From positions 630,001-694,000 of the forward strand of contig OW203721.1 in NCBI GenBank assembly GCA_934045075.1: a DNA stretch of 64,000 nucleotides. The letters are read 5' to 3'. The stretch's first letter is position 1, and each line of letters starts with the position of its first letter. The position numbers and the translations under genes are program-made. The stretch is from Yponomeuta sedellus. Its lineage: Eukaryota > Arthropoda > Insecta > Lepidoptera > Yponomeutidae. This document shows positions 33,862 to 45,594 of this stretch, one piece after another. The notes beneath the pieces were generated by a model. The model was not told the origin of the DNA and searched no databases. It saw only the letters and a program-made list of their open reading frames with translations.

Positions 33862-34534
33862 AGTTGTTATTAGGTTCTTCGTATCAGTAAAATTCTTCAG
33901 TTATTTTTTAAACATTATTAACAAACTCAAGCTGTAAATTGAAATATCTCTACGTGATATCTAACTAGGTAGTTGTATTCAACTATCGCATTGTACCAAA
34001 AAAAACTACGGCTGATCGCGAGACAGAAAAAGAAATTCAGTACCTTCCATTGCAGCTATCGAACAGATTTAAGACAAATTGACTTTGTCTTTTAAGTACA
34101 GAGTCACATTTCCTTAATGCAAAGAGTACACAATTACTATGTGAAGACATTTAATAGATGTTTAGACCCCTCGCTTTTCTTTTACTCTCTAATTTTTTAA
34201 TTTAAGTATCAACAATTATTGTTCCACAACATCTGTAATCCAACAAACTTCAAAATCTAATCGTAGATGGCTCCGAGAAGAAATAACCGACAATTAAACA
34301 CCTAAATTTTGAAAACGCATGACAATCGCATAGCTCCGTGGCGTGCTACACCCGCTTTTGTCAAAAATGCCGGTTACCTGCAGCACCTCAGTTCTGGTGA
34401 GATTATTCTTAGCCCAGGCGATGAGTAACTCTCTCATCTCTACAGCGGCCAACTCCAGACGCACAGCGCGAGCGCTTAAAATAGCGATGCAACGTTTTGC
34501 TAACAACATGCAGTCTGAGGCCATTCATGCTTCC

Positions 34535-34620
34535 AAACCGGTGGAAGCCGAACCCGCGACCCGCGACATCTGCGCTGGTAATGAAGCGAAGCACTAAACC
34601 GCTAAACCAACAGGGCAGCC
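34535..34620 (-). repeat. tRNA-like SINE head
   Basis: Minus strand: gttggtttagcggtttagtg and B-box-like gggttcggcttcca, followed by an unrecognised body to about 34290. Confidence 0.45.
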
Positions 34621-34770
34621 TCACCCACCACCATTTCGTCAGTCAGGAAGCCTTGGAATAAAATCTCGTATCGCCGATTTTTATGAATTTTTTGTGTATA
34701 ATTTGTTGGTGAAAAGAAGAGACTTAAGAGAAGAAATGGCTCGTAGACTAACAAATTTAAATCCAATTAA

Positions 34771-34900
34771 ACTATTGTGTTCAACATAACACAGAAACAC
34801 GGACTTATTGAACAATTCAAGTAGAACTAGGGGTCCATTTAAAAAACTAGATCATTTTCGAGAAAAAAATGTCAAAAAAAAATTTAGTCTTAGCAGACGC
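34771..34900 (-). repeat. Diverged LINE N1 3' UTR
   Basis: Weak but colinear match (gtccatttaaaaaactagatc). Confidence 0.45.
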
Positions 34901-35262
34901 CAAAAAAAGCTTAGGCTTAGGCAGAACAACGTTGGCGAGGTTACCTACTATCATTATAACATCTTTGTATATGTCTTTGTAATGACATTAGCGGTTTTCG
35001 CTAAAAATAAGTGGTTGTGGAATGTGTGGCCTACCGCGCCCTCAATACCTGAAATAACAAAGGGGCAGGTGCTTGTTTTACTTCAAAACCCTTGACCCGG
35101 GATGGGGTCCGAATCAATTTTTTTCAGTACCGTTAATATTACGTGGTAAGACAGTTCGGGTGGTAATCGGATCACAGTAATATCCACTCCACACTCTTTG
35201 TTTTTCTAACAATAGTTAACAACCTAAAACGTTTTAGTTGTAATCGCATACAGATTCATGTC

Positions 35263-35600
35263 AAAGTCAAAATAATTTTATTCACTAAACCAAATGCAGT
35301 AAGCATTACATTACCGTGCTAAGTTTACAAAAATATTACACAGAAGGAGGTTCTGTGAATTGTGTTTTGGGTCGTAAAAGTGCTGATTAATAAATGTCAC
35401 AGTCAAAAGAATTTTATTCACTATAAAAACGAAATGTTTACTTATTGAACGTCAAAGCTGTTAGTTTCACAATTAATAGATTATGTGAAGAAGAAACTAA
35501 CATAGAAACTCCACATCTGTTCTTTTCAAAACAGATTTTAACTTAATTAACAGAGTTTTCCACTTAAAGTTACATTACACTAGACTTAATCGTCATCGTT
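35263..35600 (-). repeat. LINE 3' ends, two nested antisense copies
   Basis: Two starts of the ttttattcacta type at about 35275 and 35412. The second pairs with the copy at 55-210. Confidence 0.6.
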
Positions 35601-36094
35601 AACATTATTATTATTATTGTCGCGGTCCCATCCCGAACCATCTAGAATAGAGCCTTCTGGAAGCCTATCGAATAGTCGCCGCATGCTGCGTTGGACCTGC
35701 GATTGGAATCTACGTGTGGACTTCGTGCCGTGAAGACCTGCAGACCAGACCATGCGTGAATAAATCCTAAGAAGTTGTCATTGGCGTTTTACCTCCAGAT
35801 CTAGAGCCCTAGCGTGTAACATTATGGTAGATAATTAGATAATTCATTTTATTTCTGCTTAGAGGCACACATGCATAAAGCATCATAGGATTTTACAGAT
35901 GATAAAAGACGAAATATTAACCTTTTCAATGAAAATAACAACGGCCAAGCACATGCCCTGCCACGCGCCCAGTAGGAATTCGTAGAAAGCGGGTTTTTAC
36001 CTGCTCTACAACTTCATCATAATAATTTTCAATAGATTTGTACGAAGTTTTTCTTTTAAAGGTTGGTCCTCCATTCCTAGTTAATTTGTGCAGC

Positions 36095-36330
36095 CTTCTT
36101 CTTCTTCAGGCTACACTAGTTCAGTGCTGAACACAGCCCTCTCCAATGAGCGCCATAGCGCAAGGTTGTGCCATCATTGGGGGGTAGTGCCCTAATCTCC
36201 ACGCTGGGCATGCGGGCTGGGAATCGCAGTTTGGCGGAATTGTATTGCAGGAGGCGCTGCTGCCCACGCCTTGGTTTGTGTCCCTTAGTCGCCTTTTACG
36301 ACACCAGCAGGAAGAATTTGGGCAAGTGCA
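36095..36330 (-). repeat. LINE 3' UTR (zn family), antisense
   Basis: Same block, truncated at its far end. Confidence 0.7.
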
Positions 36331-36339
36331 GTCTACTTA

Positions 36340-38160
36340 GCCGTGATAGATTTTGTTAAAATTTCATCATGTCCTTTCGACTTGAATTTTTTCACCTTTC
36401 CAAAATCAACCGTAAGCCAGGATACGGGGACGCTCTAATCTGACAAAAATTTCGCTATAAAGCCCAATATTTCGCAAACGGATTCCTCCTGAGCCAAATT
36501 CGATAACGAATGGCGATAAACAAACCGTTGCTAGGCAACGACTTTTTTACACCTAAAAGGTAGATGTTAACAACCTTTTCTAGAATTCGTTTTCATACAA
36601 ATAATAATCGTTCCTCCTACTAATATAAAATGCTTATTTATATTTATATGTTTATGATTTTATAATGAAAGGCTTAACCGATTTGAATATGACATATGAT
36701 AACACTGAAATACAGATTTAACACAGATTTAACAAACATCTACGCGAGCCATGCCGCATGATTTTCCTAATAAAATTATGCGCGTTTAAGCAAAAAACAT
36801 ACAAACTCTTCAACTTTATAATATTAATAAGTACCTATAGATGCTACTATGAAAATGAGTAGATTGGGACCACCTGCAAATATTGCAATAAAAGGAAGTT
36901 CTTTGTATATATTTTTATTCATATGTTCACACTAATCATCACTGTCACTGGCCAAAGAGGAAGATAAATTTGTGTCTCCGGTTCAGCAATTTAAAGTTTT
37001 ATTTTTGGCAGCAACATGGCCTTTTACTTGCCCCCATATGATTTCTATCGGATTTAATTCACAATAATATGGGGGCAATCTATATTTTTGTCTTGTGCCA
37101 TTTTGTCACACATATATGCTATATACTTATGCCATATACACGTATTGACAAACGACTAAACTTCACTTGTTGGCATAAACTAAATTTCCCAAAATGTTTG
37201 TCACACCTGAATTTCATTAATGTTTCTTTTTCTGTAGGGCTGTCGCGTAAAATTAATGTCGAATTTTTTGTTGTTTTTCGAAATAACAAGGTAATATGCA
37301 TGTTATTTGAGTGATTCTAGTTAAATATGCTGCAATAGGAATTGTTAATAAATAGTTAGCAAGTAAAAGGCTATAATCATGTAAACAATAGAAGATTTGT
37401 AAAACGTGAGTTGTGATAACCCTAAATTGGTTTGTTTACCTCTATTCTTTATCGAGTTTGGCAGAACTGTTTTTTTTTAATTCAATTGTTTTAAATGAGA
37501 AATCCAACGATACCTAACACTATGATGACAAAACCCTAATTCATGTAAAGGGAATATACCCTAAAATATATTATTTTTTCAATTAACCTAGCGTTTTGTC
37601 GGCGTGATTAATATGTACATCTATACCAAATTCATCTTTTAGTAATTGTCGTTTAGTAATTGTGACAAGTCGCTAACGGACGGACGCGCAGACAGACCCG
37701 AAGCGAAACTATAAGGGTTCTTTGTTGCCTAGGGGACCCCAAAAACGGTAATAGATCCTTTAAGCCATGTGGAAGGGGTGTCATATTGTTGACATCTTAC
37801 CCACAAAACGCGTATAATTTGAAGTACCAACCATTTCAACGGAAGATCCGGTAATAGATCCTTAGAGCTTTTAAGCCGTTAGTAAGGGGTGTCATATATT
37901 GTTAAGATCTTCCCTAGGACGCGTGCAAGCTTAAAAGCTTTCCCTTTTGTTAATCTGAGGTGCGAAGATGCCCGGAATGTCAATCAAGTTTGGAATAAAG
38001 CTTTTTTGCGCCATTATCGTAACTCATCTCTCTTATTCGAGGTAAAGAGGAAACAATGGAGTCTGTGGACTTACCTTAACACCCACTAAATGACACCCAA
38101 AGAATCTTTTATAACACCTACTCTTAGTTTTATGGATATTATTTCTGCTTTAATTATACT
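36340..38160. other. No recognised gene
   Basis: AT-rich. The 81-codon ORF at 37069 has no recognisable motif. A piece of repeat W lies at 37700-37760, and two similar segments with ggtaatagatcctt occur at 37747 and 37850. Confidence 0.4.
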
Positions 38161-38369
38161 CTAATGCACACGAAACATTAAACAGGACATTACATAAGAA
38201 ATAACAATTGTGTAAACGGGAGCTTAACTCTGTAATAGATTTCTTCCAGCAAACCTTGAAGAGTCAGAATAGGAGTGCTTTTATTAGTGCTTATCGATTG
38301 TTGAAGTCGGGTTTTTTATTATGTTTCCCGAACACACGAATGATTTTATCTACCTTTTCTTCTTTTTCT

Positions 38370-38620
38370 TCAGGCTATATGTTAGTCCTATGTAATTGGA
38401 CATAGCCCTCCCCTGATGAGCGCCATAGCGCCCTGTCTTCAGCTTGCCGCATCCGGCATCTGCCGGCAGTTTTTCGCAGATCGTCATCCCACCTGGTCGA
38501 AGGGCGTCCCTATGTTTTGCGAGTCGCGGTCTCCACTCAAGAACACGTTGACTTCTCGAAAACTATCTCTATCTTTTGGGAAACACAATTTGGTGGGGCC
38601 AAGGGTATTTGGAGACCAGA
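38370..38620 (-). repeat. LINE 3' end fragment, antisense
   Basis: Same 3' end as 61600-61845, extending into degraded coding sequence (caccttgtcgtagggcg-like block, ggtctccactc). Confidence 0.65.
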
Positions 38621-39324
38621 GTAAGTGATTGTGTTGTGCAGAAGTTGGTGTTATAACTATTGCACTCCAACCCCTCTCCACAAGCTCTACAGTTTGGTAA
38701 TGGATTGCACCTTTTTTAAAATTTTAAAAAAAGGAGGTGGTTCTCGCCAGCCAATCAAACTGTTCATTTTTTATTTTATTTTACTCAGGACACAAACAGT
38801 CATACAGAAAATCTATAAAAGTATGTGTAAACCAATTAGACCTGAAAGTCGCTTAAGTAAACAAAATATTAATAAGAAAAAGCATGCCATTTTAAGTAGT
38901 TCCGAAAAACAAATTATTTTGATTCTAAAATTTTACACTTGATTTACAGTAAAATCATGATTTTTTTTATTTTTCATTTGCGAATGTTATAAGTTCAAAA
39001 TATAACAACGTGCAATGAGGGCTTTTCAGCTCGGCTTTTTTGACAGCTGTCAGTTGGGTTCCCTAAAAGCTACTAGATGGCGCCTTGCCTAACTCTGTCT
39101 GAGAACGGAGGTTATTGACACAGCGTATGTAGACAGAATCATAGAGTAGTAAAAACCAACCAACCAGTGATACCTTGCTGCATATTATCAGCTATGCAGA
39201 CAGGTCTCTTCACTTTCTGTTGGTTAGCCTCCTTCATTCAGATAGCGTTAGCGCCATCTATTGATTACAAGTGGTACTTTATTTTTTTTAAGTCTATTAT
39301 AATAATAAAGAATAATAATAATAA

Positions 39325-39440
39325 TTACTTTCACACTTAATAATCACATAGCCTGGCCCAAAATAGGATACCCTGTACTAGGGTATCCAGGCAAGGGCGT
39401 CACAAAACATGGAAATACACCCCGACTGAGGCCACTTGTT
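39325..39440 (-). repeat. Body fragment of the tRNA-Gly-like SINE family
   Basis: Shares aggataccctgt and the cgtcacaaaacatg block with 31945-32000. Confidence 0.5.
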
Positions 39441-39670
39441 AAAAACCGATTTAAAAGCTAAAAAATCCACCTATGCCGGGGTTCGAACCCGCGACCGTGC
39501 CAGCGCTCTTACCGACTGAGCTAATGGGCGACTCACCGGCTTCAGTGACATTTCGAACCTCTTTACAATATTCTCTGTATTACGCGACATCTGGCTGAAG
39601 TAATATGCATCACTTACAGCCTCGAGTACCTACTTTGCAGTTAGGATTTACATCGGTATGATAACGCTGT
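39440..39670 (-). mobile_element. tRNA-like SINE, antisense, long leader
   Basis: Shows the 5' leader as far as the catcggtatgataac region, plus the core. Eleven or more bases are missing from the anticodon arm. Confidence 0.7.
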
Positions 39671-39694
39671 ACCCACACGATTATAAATGTACAG

Positions 39695-39770
39695 AGGCCC
39701 CAAGTGGGTATCGAACCCACGACCTCTGTCTTGATCCAAGCGTCTTAACGGCTACACCATCGAAACAGTC
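39695..39770 (-). repeat. tRNA-like sequence
   Basis: Minus strand: gatggtgtagccgttaagac and B box gggttcgatacccac. Probably another SINE head. Confidence 0.5.
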
Positions 39771-39819
39771 AGTTAGAAGGAATGCCAGACGTAACAGCCT
39801 TAATCGATATCAACCCTTA

Positions 39820-40135
39820 GATGTCCCTCCAGCTGGGGCACGGGTCTCTTCCTGTATCGCTGGAAGTACGTAATACAGCGAATATTGTAAAGAGGTTCGA
39901 AATTTTACTGATGCCGGTGAGACGCCCATTAGATCGGTTGGAAAGAGCGCTGGCACGGATAGCCAGAAGTCGCGGGTTCGAATCCCGGCATGGGTGGAAT
40001 TTTTAGCCTCTAAATAGGATTTTACAATCGCTGGAAGGTTAGGCCAATCTACCACGGGGGCCAAGTCCGTGTTTATGGAAGATTGTAGGACAGTGGCGAG
40101 CCTTAGTGTCAGAAGTTACCAAGCCTTCTAAAATG
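39820..40135 (-). mobile_element. 5S-like SINE interrupted by a tRNA-like SINE
   Basis: Minus-strand body pieces at 39820-39866 and 40027-40135. The interruption has an 11-bp TSD, so the 5S-like copy is older. Confidence 0.7.
39867..40026 (+). mobile_element. tRNA-like SINE nested in a 5S-like SINE, 11-bp TSD
   Basis: Flanks atcgctggaag at 39856-39866 and 40027-40037. Starts in the leader and has a complete tRNA-like core with B box ggttcgaatcc. Confidence 0.8.
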
Positions 40136-40322
40136 CTTAATACGACAATTTTATTGCCTTGTATCTTTAGAGCATGGAAGAGGTGTTCCGACAGCTCTCA
40201 GTCTAAATCTACAGCGTCTGACGTCACTTCACGTCACTAGCCAAGTGACTGATTAGGGAGGATGACGGGTGATATTAATTGGGCCTATTTATAGAGCATA
40301 TTTGCTCTCATGTAAAAAACGC

Positions 40323-40491
40323 TAAGGCGCTTCATCGGGATTACTAGCGCCACCAATGGAAAAAAACACAACTTTTATAATAAGTTTTTATCTGAAAGCG
40401 AAGATCTTACCAACTGTGAGAACTATTGACATAAAACAAGTTATGATTTTTTTTCCATTGGTAGCGCTAGTTAGCACCATGAAGCGCCTTA
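40323..40491. mobile_element. TIR element with TA target site
   Basis: TA, then aggcgcttcat and about 35 bp of inverted terminus on each side, sharing the inner arm ccattggtagcgcta. TA flanks suggest mobilisation by a Tc1/mariner-type transposase. Confidence 0.8.
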
Positions 40492-40685
40492 ACAATGTAA
40501 ATAACCGACGGGGATAAATTAAGCTTTGCCTACACAGTTATCAAATCACCTATCTGGAAAGAGGAAGCTATGGCAACTGATTAGTATTAGAATAACTAAT
40601 TTACCTTTTTCAATTAATATTTCCTTGAGAGGATAAGATACTCAATATTTTATCACAGCCATAAGGCTGATAGTTTTGGTAGAAG

Positions 40686-41012
40686 CCTTCGTAGCCTAGT
40701 GGAACCGCGTTAAGCAACAACAGGCACGGTCTAGTGCTGGATGGTTGACCATCCCGTGACTACCGCTAGTATCATTTTCGAGCGCATCCGTGCTCCGCAA
40801 GGCACGCTAAGCCGTTGCAGCCAGCCGTCATATAATGGCAGTCGTTAAGCCATGTCAGAGGCATTACGGGCGGCTGGATAACTACTGACAGTAAGGCTTG
40901 CCACTGTCTTACAATGCTCCACATACCCGGACTTGGCCCTGCGGTGGAGTATGGCCTAACCTTCCTGCGACGCAGGAGACCCGTGCCCCAGCAGTGGGGA
41001 CATACAAAGGAG
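40686..41012 (+). mobile_element. 5S-like SINE, near full length
   Basis: Starts gtagaagccttcgtagcc. The head is partly deleted but gcgttaagcaacaacaggc is present, followed by the full body ending cagtggggacatacaaag. Confidence 0.75.
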
Positions 41013-41334
41013 TTGTGTGTGTATAATTATGGACCATGTCGTACACAGCAAAAGCTTTCCAACTAAAATTTTAAAACTAATTTGGTATCCAATACCTAAG
41101 AACTGCTTAATTTCAATAATTTTATCTTAAATCCAGGGTAGTATCTTTATCATGCATGCAGCGCCATCTGCCAAGCTGAGTTATGAATCTAAGCCATCCA
41201 GGGCGCCATCCAAACCATACAAAAAAAACATTCAAATCTCTCTAGCTCATTAGGGGAGGGCTATGTCCAGTAGTGGACTAATGTAGCCTGAAGAAGAAGA
41301 AATACAAGAAATAAACCTTAACTCTTGTTCCTAC

Positions 41335-41512
41335 TATTTAGGCTGGCAAAGGTTAATACATCTTTCATGAGGCTTGCCTGAAACGCGCGTTCAAAAAATG
41401 TGTAAAGTACACTTTGTGCCAAAAGGGCTACTATATCATAAAGGCTTATTTAGATGACAATGATGTCTGGAACTAAAACCAGTACAATGCATGAGTTCTA
41501 TGTTTTAAAATA
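41335..41512 (+). repeat. LINE N1 C-terminal fragment
   Basis: ggctggcaaaggttaataca through gatgtctggaactaa; internally deleted. Confidence 0.7.
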
Positions 41513-41814
41513 GTCTAGTAACCAAACGCATTGCAATGGTGTAACTTGCTACTTAACTCGGCGCCTCGCGCGATTTGATCTTCTTCGGGAGAGATGTCTA
41601 TTTAATTTGCGCGGTGTATAACCCTGGAATTACATTGTACGCTATTGCTTTTTAATCAAATTGAGGCATGTGACAACCATTGTCGTGCTTATCGTTATCT
41701 TATTGTCGTTTCTATTATTAGACTATGAATTAAAACTATGCAATTATTAGACTCTAGGGTCTGGTCGGCGTCCTACAATTCATTTGCCAGTTTGTGGTCT
41801 CCACTCGAGAACCA

Positions 41815-41935
41815 TTGCACTCCATCCATGTAAATATTACACTCCACTCCATGTAAATATTAGACTTCACTTCATGTAAATATGACTACTTACACTCCAT
41901 GTAAATATTAGACTCCAGATGTTGTATAGAATCAG
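41815..41935. repeat. Short tandem repeats (actccatgtaaatatta)
   Basis: About five degenerate units. Two or three more follow the foldback element at 42298-42352, so that element was inserted in the array. Confidence 0.75.
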
Positions 41936-41957
41936 GCGTTACTTTGTGGAAATCCAT

Positions 41958-42296
41958 AATAGCATTAAAAAGTTAAAATTACCTTGCTAAATTCCGCCAA
42001 AAATCCCACAAGCACCATGCGGTTAGCTAATGCACCGCCCTCCCTCCCGCTTTTTCAAGCAGAAGCAAGACACGAACACACCACCACCGACACCAATATT
42101 TGTGTGAGAAAACACGCGACGCGTTTCGCGTTTCCCAAATGCAAGCATTTGCATTTGGGAGCCTGAGGATGCCTCGTGTTAGAGGCGAAACGCGTCGCGT
42201 TCAAAAGTGGGATGGAAGGCGGTGCATTAGCTAACCGCATGGTGCTTGTGGGATTATTGGCGGAATTTAGCAAAGTAATTTTAACTTTTTAATGCT
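41958..42296. mobile_element. Foldback/TIR element with ~90-bp arms
   Basis: Arms start atagcattaaaaagttaaaa and include gcggttagctaatgcaccg. TA flanks both ends. A second hairpin (cccaaatgcaa arms) lies at the centre. Confidence 0.85.
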
Positions 42297-42474
42297 ATTA
42301 GACTCCACTCCGTGTACATATTAGATTGCACTCCATGTAAATATAAGACTCAGTAGCGGCGTTAGGGTAGGGCGCGGTAGGGCGACCGCACAGGGATAAA
42401 CGCCGTTTATATATTTATACCTACTTAAATTTTCCTAAATTATTTTCTAAGGTTAACACGAGCAGTAGACATAA

Positions 42475-42970
42475 TTAAAACTGTTTTTATACGGATTTAT
42501 GCTCGTTTATTACATTGTTACAATCTTCCAACGTTTCGGCACTTTTACAGGTGCCGTTGTCTCTGATGACTGAGGTGGTAGGCGTCTTTTTGAAAGCATT
42601 AACGGTTAGTTTACTACCCTCGGCAAAAATTACAAAAGTTAATTATGAAGTTACGTTCCAAAATAGGCAGACAATAATCAGTATTTTTAAGTTCTTGTAA
42701 AGTAATTAGTTTATAAATTAAATTTTAATTTCAATTACTAATAATAAATATTGTTGACTTTATATAAAAAATAATTGGTTGGCCTATTTTGGAACGTAAG
42801 TTAATAATTAACTTTTGTAATTTTTGCCGAGGGTAGTAAACTAACCGTTAATGCTTTTTAAAAGACGCCCGTCACCTCAGTCATCCGGGACCACGGCACC
42901 TGAAAAAGTGCCGAAACGTTGGAAAATTTTAAAAATGTAATAAACGAGCATAAATCCGTATAAAAACATT
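42475..42970. mobile_element. Long foldback element, ~190-bp arms (family V)
   Basis: Arms run from tttttatacggatttatgct through ccaacgtttcggcact to gttacgttccaaaatagg. The centre is AT-rich. A short derivative lies at 31472-31620. Confidence 0.85.
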
Positions 42971-42989
42971 TTTATTTCCCTAAATTGTC

Positions 42990-43032
42990 CCGGCATGGGT
43001 GGAATTTCTTGCCTCTAAATAGGTTTTTAAAA
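42990..43032 (+). repeat. tRNA-like SINE 3' fragment
   Basis: cccggcatgggtggaattt followed by the tctaaataggt motif. Confidence 0.6.
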
Positions 43033-43234
43033 AAAATATTTGTTTGTTTAAACACCGCTATATTGGTACAAACTATTCCAGTGGTGATACTACTCGTTAA
43101 TATACGAACAACTTTTACTACGGCACCAATCCTGAAATCGCCTTTGCCTCTTGGTTTATTGATCTTTTCCAGATGGTTCTTGGCCGCCCCCTCTTTCGGC
43201 TGCCCAATGGGGTATACGTAAGTGCTTGTCTGGT

Positions 43235-43470
43235 CAGGCATCTCTTGTCGCGCCGTAGTGCGCCATTTCCTATCCAGGATTTCTAGGTGGACTGGTATCT
43301 GATTGGAACACTTCCTGAGGTTCTAGTTCCGTGTTCTTTGTGGCCATAATATCCCCAGTATCTGCTTGAGACATTTGTTAATAAATACCTGGAGCCTGTG
43401 AGAGATGTCTGAACGCACGAACCAGGACTCGGAACCGTACAAGAGAACCTATTTTACGTTGGAGTTGAAA
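43235..43470 (-). pseudogene. RTE-type LINE C-terminal remnant, antisense
   Basis: Minus-strand segments with SDISHRLQVFINKCLKQILG and SNQIPVHLEILDRKWRTT, with frame breaks. Same general family as 8552-8826. Confidence 0.65.
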
Positions 43471-43794
43471 ACTCGTATCTTCGAAAAACGCGAAAGCTGC
43501 CCTAATCCCCGAAGGTTTTTGAGTTGGGCAAATACTCAAGTCTATGTATGACTATATATAGTCCCATAGAGTTGTAAAAAAATCAAATTGCTAAGTTTAT
43601 GTAAAAAAAAGATTGTATCGAAAGCGCATTCTATCAAATTTGTGAGAGAGAGAGAGAGTAATAAGTTCGAATGCGCGAGTAAAATAAGGAGGAGGGGGCG
43701 CCGTATGAATCTCGCCCAGGGCGCTGGTAGTGCTAAAACCGGCACTGATAAGACTCTAGGGCTAGGAATTATTATAGAAGACGTTTCCCTCTAA

Positions 43795-43941
43795 ACATTT
43801 GACCCTCCGAGCCCTCCCCACGTGTCGCCGGGCCGGCTGCGCTGGCGCAGCGCCAACCGCGGCCGCTGGAAACTGGAGCGCGACGGCGGCGCGCGCGCAA
43901 GCCGCTCCCACGCCCTTCTGAAAGTTTGTGCTGGTGTAGCA
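43795..43941 (+). other. GC-rich ORF of unknown origin
   Basis: An island of very high GC in an AT-rich intron. One + frame is open for 48 codons, with RLRWRSANRGRWKLERDGG and then a stop. Its residue pattern is more protein-like than the low-complexity ORFs of the retrotransposon leader. No convincing acceptor or donor was found. On the minus strand an acceptor-like aactttcag precedes it. It could be a captured exon piece, a degraded alternative exon or chance. Confidence 0.25.
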
Positions 43942-44028
43942 TGAGCCCGATCGCGAGAAACAGACAATATGTTAGCAAGACCCAGGTTCGATTCTATGAC
44001 TTTAATTTCTAAGTGATATCATCATAAT

Positions 44029-44289
44029 ACATATCGCTTATTTGGCAGAATAATGACGCAAATGTACTTTTTCCAATTTTACAGGAGAGACCGTTGTTTC
44101 ATTAAGAAGTGTTAGAACTTTGTCAAAATGCCACAACGACAGTGGCGCTGTCACGCGATAAAAAACAAAACTACATTACTGTCATTTTTTCCCCAAGTGT
44201 AAACAGTTATTTCGGGTGTTTTGGCATACTTAACTCAAATTGGCAAAAAAGTACATTTGCGTCATTATTCTGCCAAATGAGCGATATGT
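44029..44289. mobile_element. TIR element with ~50-bp termini
   Basis: acatatcgcttatttggcag and the next 20 bases are repeated inverted at 44250-44289 with one change. No coding capacity. Confidence 0.85.
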
Positions 44290-44366
44290 GAAGTTATAAT
44301 AGCAATACCACTCACTAAATGAGAAGGAAAACATCGTGAGAAAACCTGAATGTCAGTGTCTGGGGT

Positions 44367-44462
44367 AGACTTTTAGTCCGGATTTACTTACGAGTGTTGT
44401 TACGAGTATATCCGGACTAAAAGTCTACAGTGTGTTGTGCTTACGAAAGTTTTAGTTCAAAA
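44367..44462 (+). mobile_element. 96-bp insert with 12-bp TSD and internal hairpin
   Basis: Flanks agtgtctggggt at 44355-44366 and 44463-44474. A hairpin with arms tagacttttagtccggat lies at its left side. The insert interrupts a SINE body. Confidence 0.75.
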
Positions 44463-44689
44463 AGTGTCTGGGGTGTCAAGTTGCCTGTCCACGGTGGGCA
44501 CGTGTGGTGATTAAGCCCGTACTCTCTCCCTGAGCGAAGGCCTGCAGTGAGACAGAGGCTACAAAAATAAGCCATTGTAAAAAAAATGGACGGTGTCAAG
44601 TTTCAAGCAACCAATCTAGGTAGTCGTTTAAATCTAAGCCCTGAGAAGGAGAAGAAGACTGTACCTATGTTACAAAAATATCTATCACT

Positions 44690-45040
44690 AGGGTTGCCAG
44701 GTGAGTCGCGAAATAATACCGGACAACCCCAACCGGTATATGCTAGGTCGCAAGAAAATACGGCCTAGCATATAAGTTGGTACCGGCTTGGACCGCGTTC
44801 AAGGTCCAAGAAACTGAAGCTACTAAATACCGAGTTTTCGAACTGGAATCACTTTTCCATGACAGCTCGTTGATAAGCAATCAGAGCGTATTTTTTAAAC
44901 TTCGGAGTTTCTTCATCCGATAGGTACTGTTCCTCGAAACACCGGACATTGTTCTTGTCCGGTATGACCATAATTTTTTTACCGGACAGGCCCCAAAAAT
45001 ACCGGACTGTACGCTTAAATACCGGACATCTGGCAACCCT
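44690..45040. mobile_element. TIR element with 10-bp TSD
   Basis: Flanks atctatcact at 44680-44689 and 45041-45050. Termini agggttgccag and ctggcaaccct. Subterminal repeats of taccggac and ccggtat occur several times on the right. The 10-bp duplication is outside the usual hAT (8) and Tc1 (TA) sizes and would suit a Mutator-type element. No transposase. Confidence 0.8.
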
Positions 45041-45132
45041 ATCTATCACTGTTACTAAGAGTTATTATGCTTCGGTTTTCCTTTATTATTAGTGTGAAAG
45101 TTCGTGAAGATGTTTGGCTGTTTGTTACTCAA

Positions 45133-45594
45133 TTGGTGCTCCCACATTGCCGTTACAAAATGTTTAGTAACGTTAGTTATACGTTAACGTTAAACTTGTT
45201 AGCAAACATTTAATCACAAATGTTAAAAAATGTTTTCATGATACAAAATGCTTAGTAACGTTAACAATTTATAACAAAATTAAACATGTGTTACCTTTTG
45301 TTTGTAAACCTTTAATAAAGGCGATAGTGGGGTGTGCGATGAGTCAGGGATGCCGGTGGAGGGGGGTTAGGAGCAAATCCTCTTCCATTTTCGTGTAGAC
45401 GCCCTCAGAACGCTAACCAAACTGCGAGCCAACACCAGATTTAAATGTTAGTAAACATTTTCTATTAGTGAAGGAGCACTTATAACATGTACCAGTTCCC
45501 AACAAAATGTAACAATTGACAACATTTGTTAGTAAATGTTTTTATGTTAGAAAATGTTTATAAACATTTTCTAACGGCAATGTGGGAGCACCAA
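45133..45594. mobile_element. TIR element, 462 bp
   Basis: Termini ttggtgctcccacattgccg and complement. Inside are many aaatgtt/aacattt motifs in both directions. No coding capacity. Confidence 0.8.

Noticed and set aside
34294..34524. 76-codon antisense ORF with RELLIAWAKNNLTRTEVLQV
   Set aside because: Follows a tRNA-like SINE head and may be SINE body; I could not tie it to a protein family.
37069..37314. 81-codon ORF with Cys/His residues
   Set aside because: AT-rich, overlapping ORF on the other strand, no recognisable domain.
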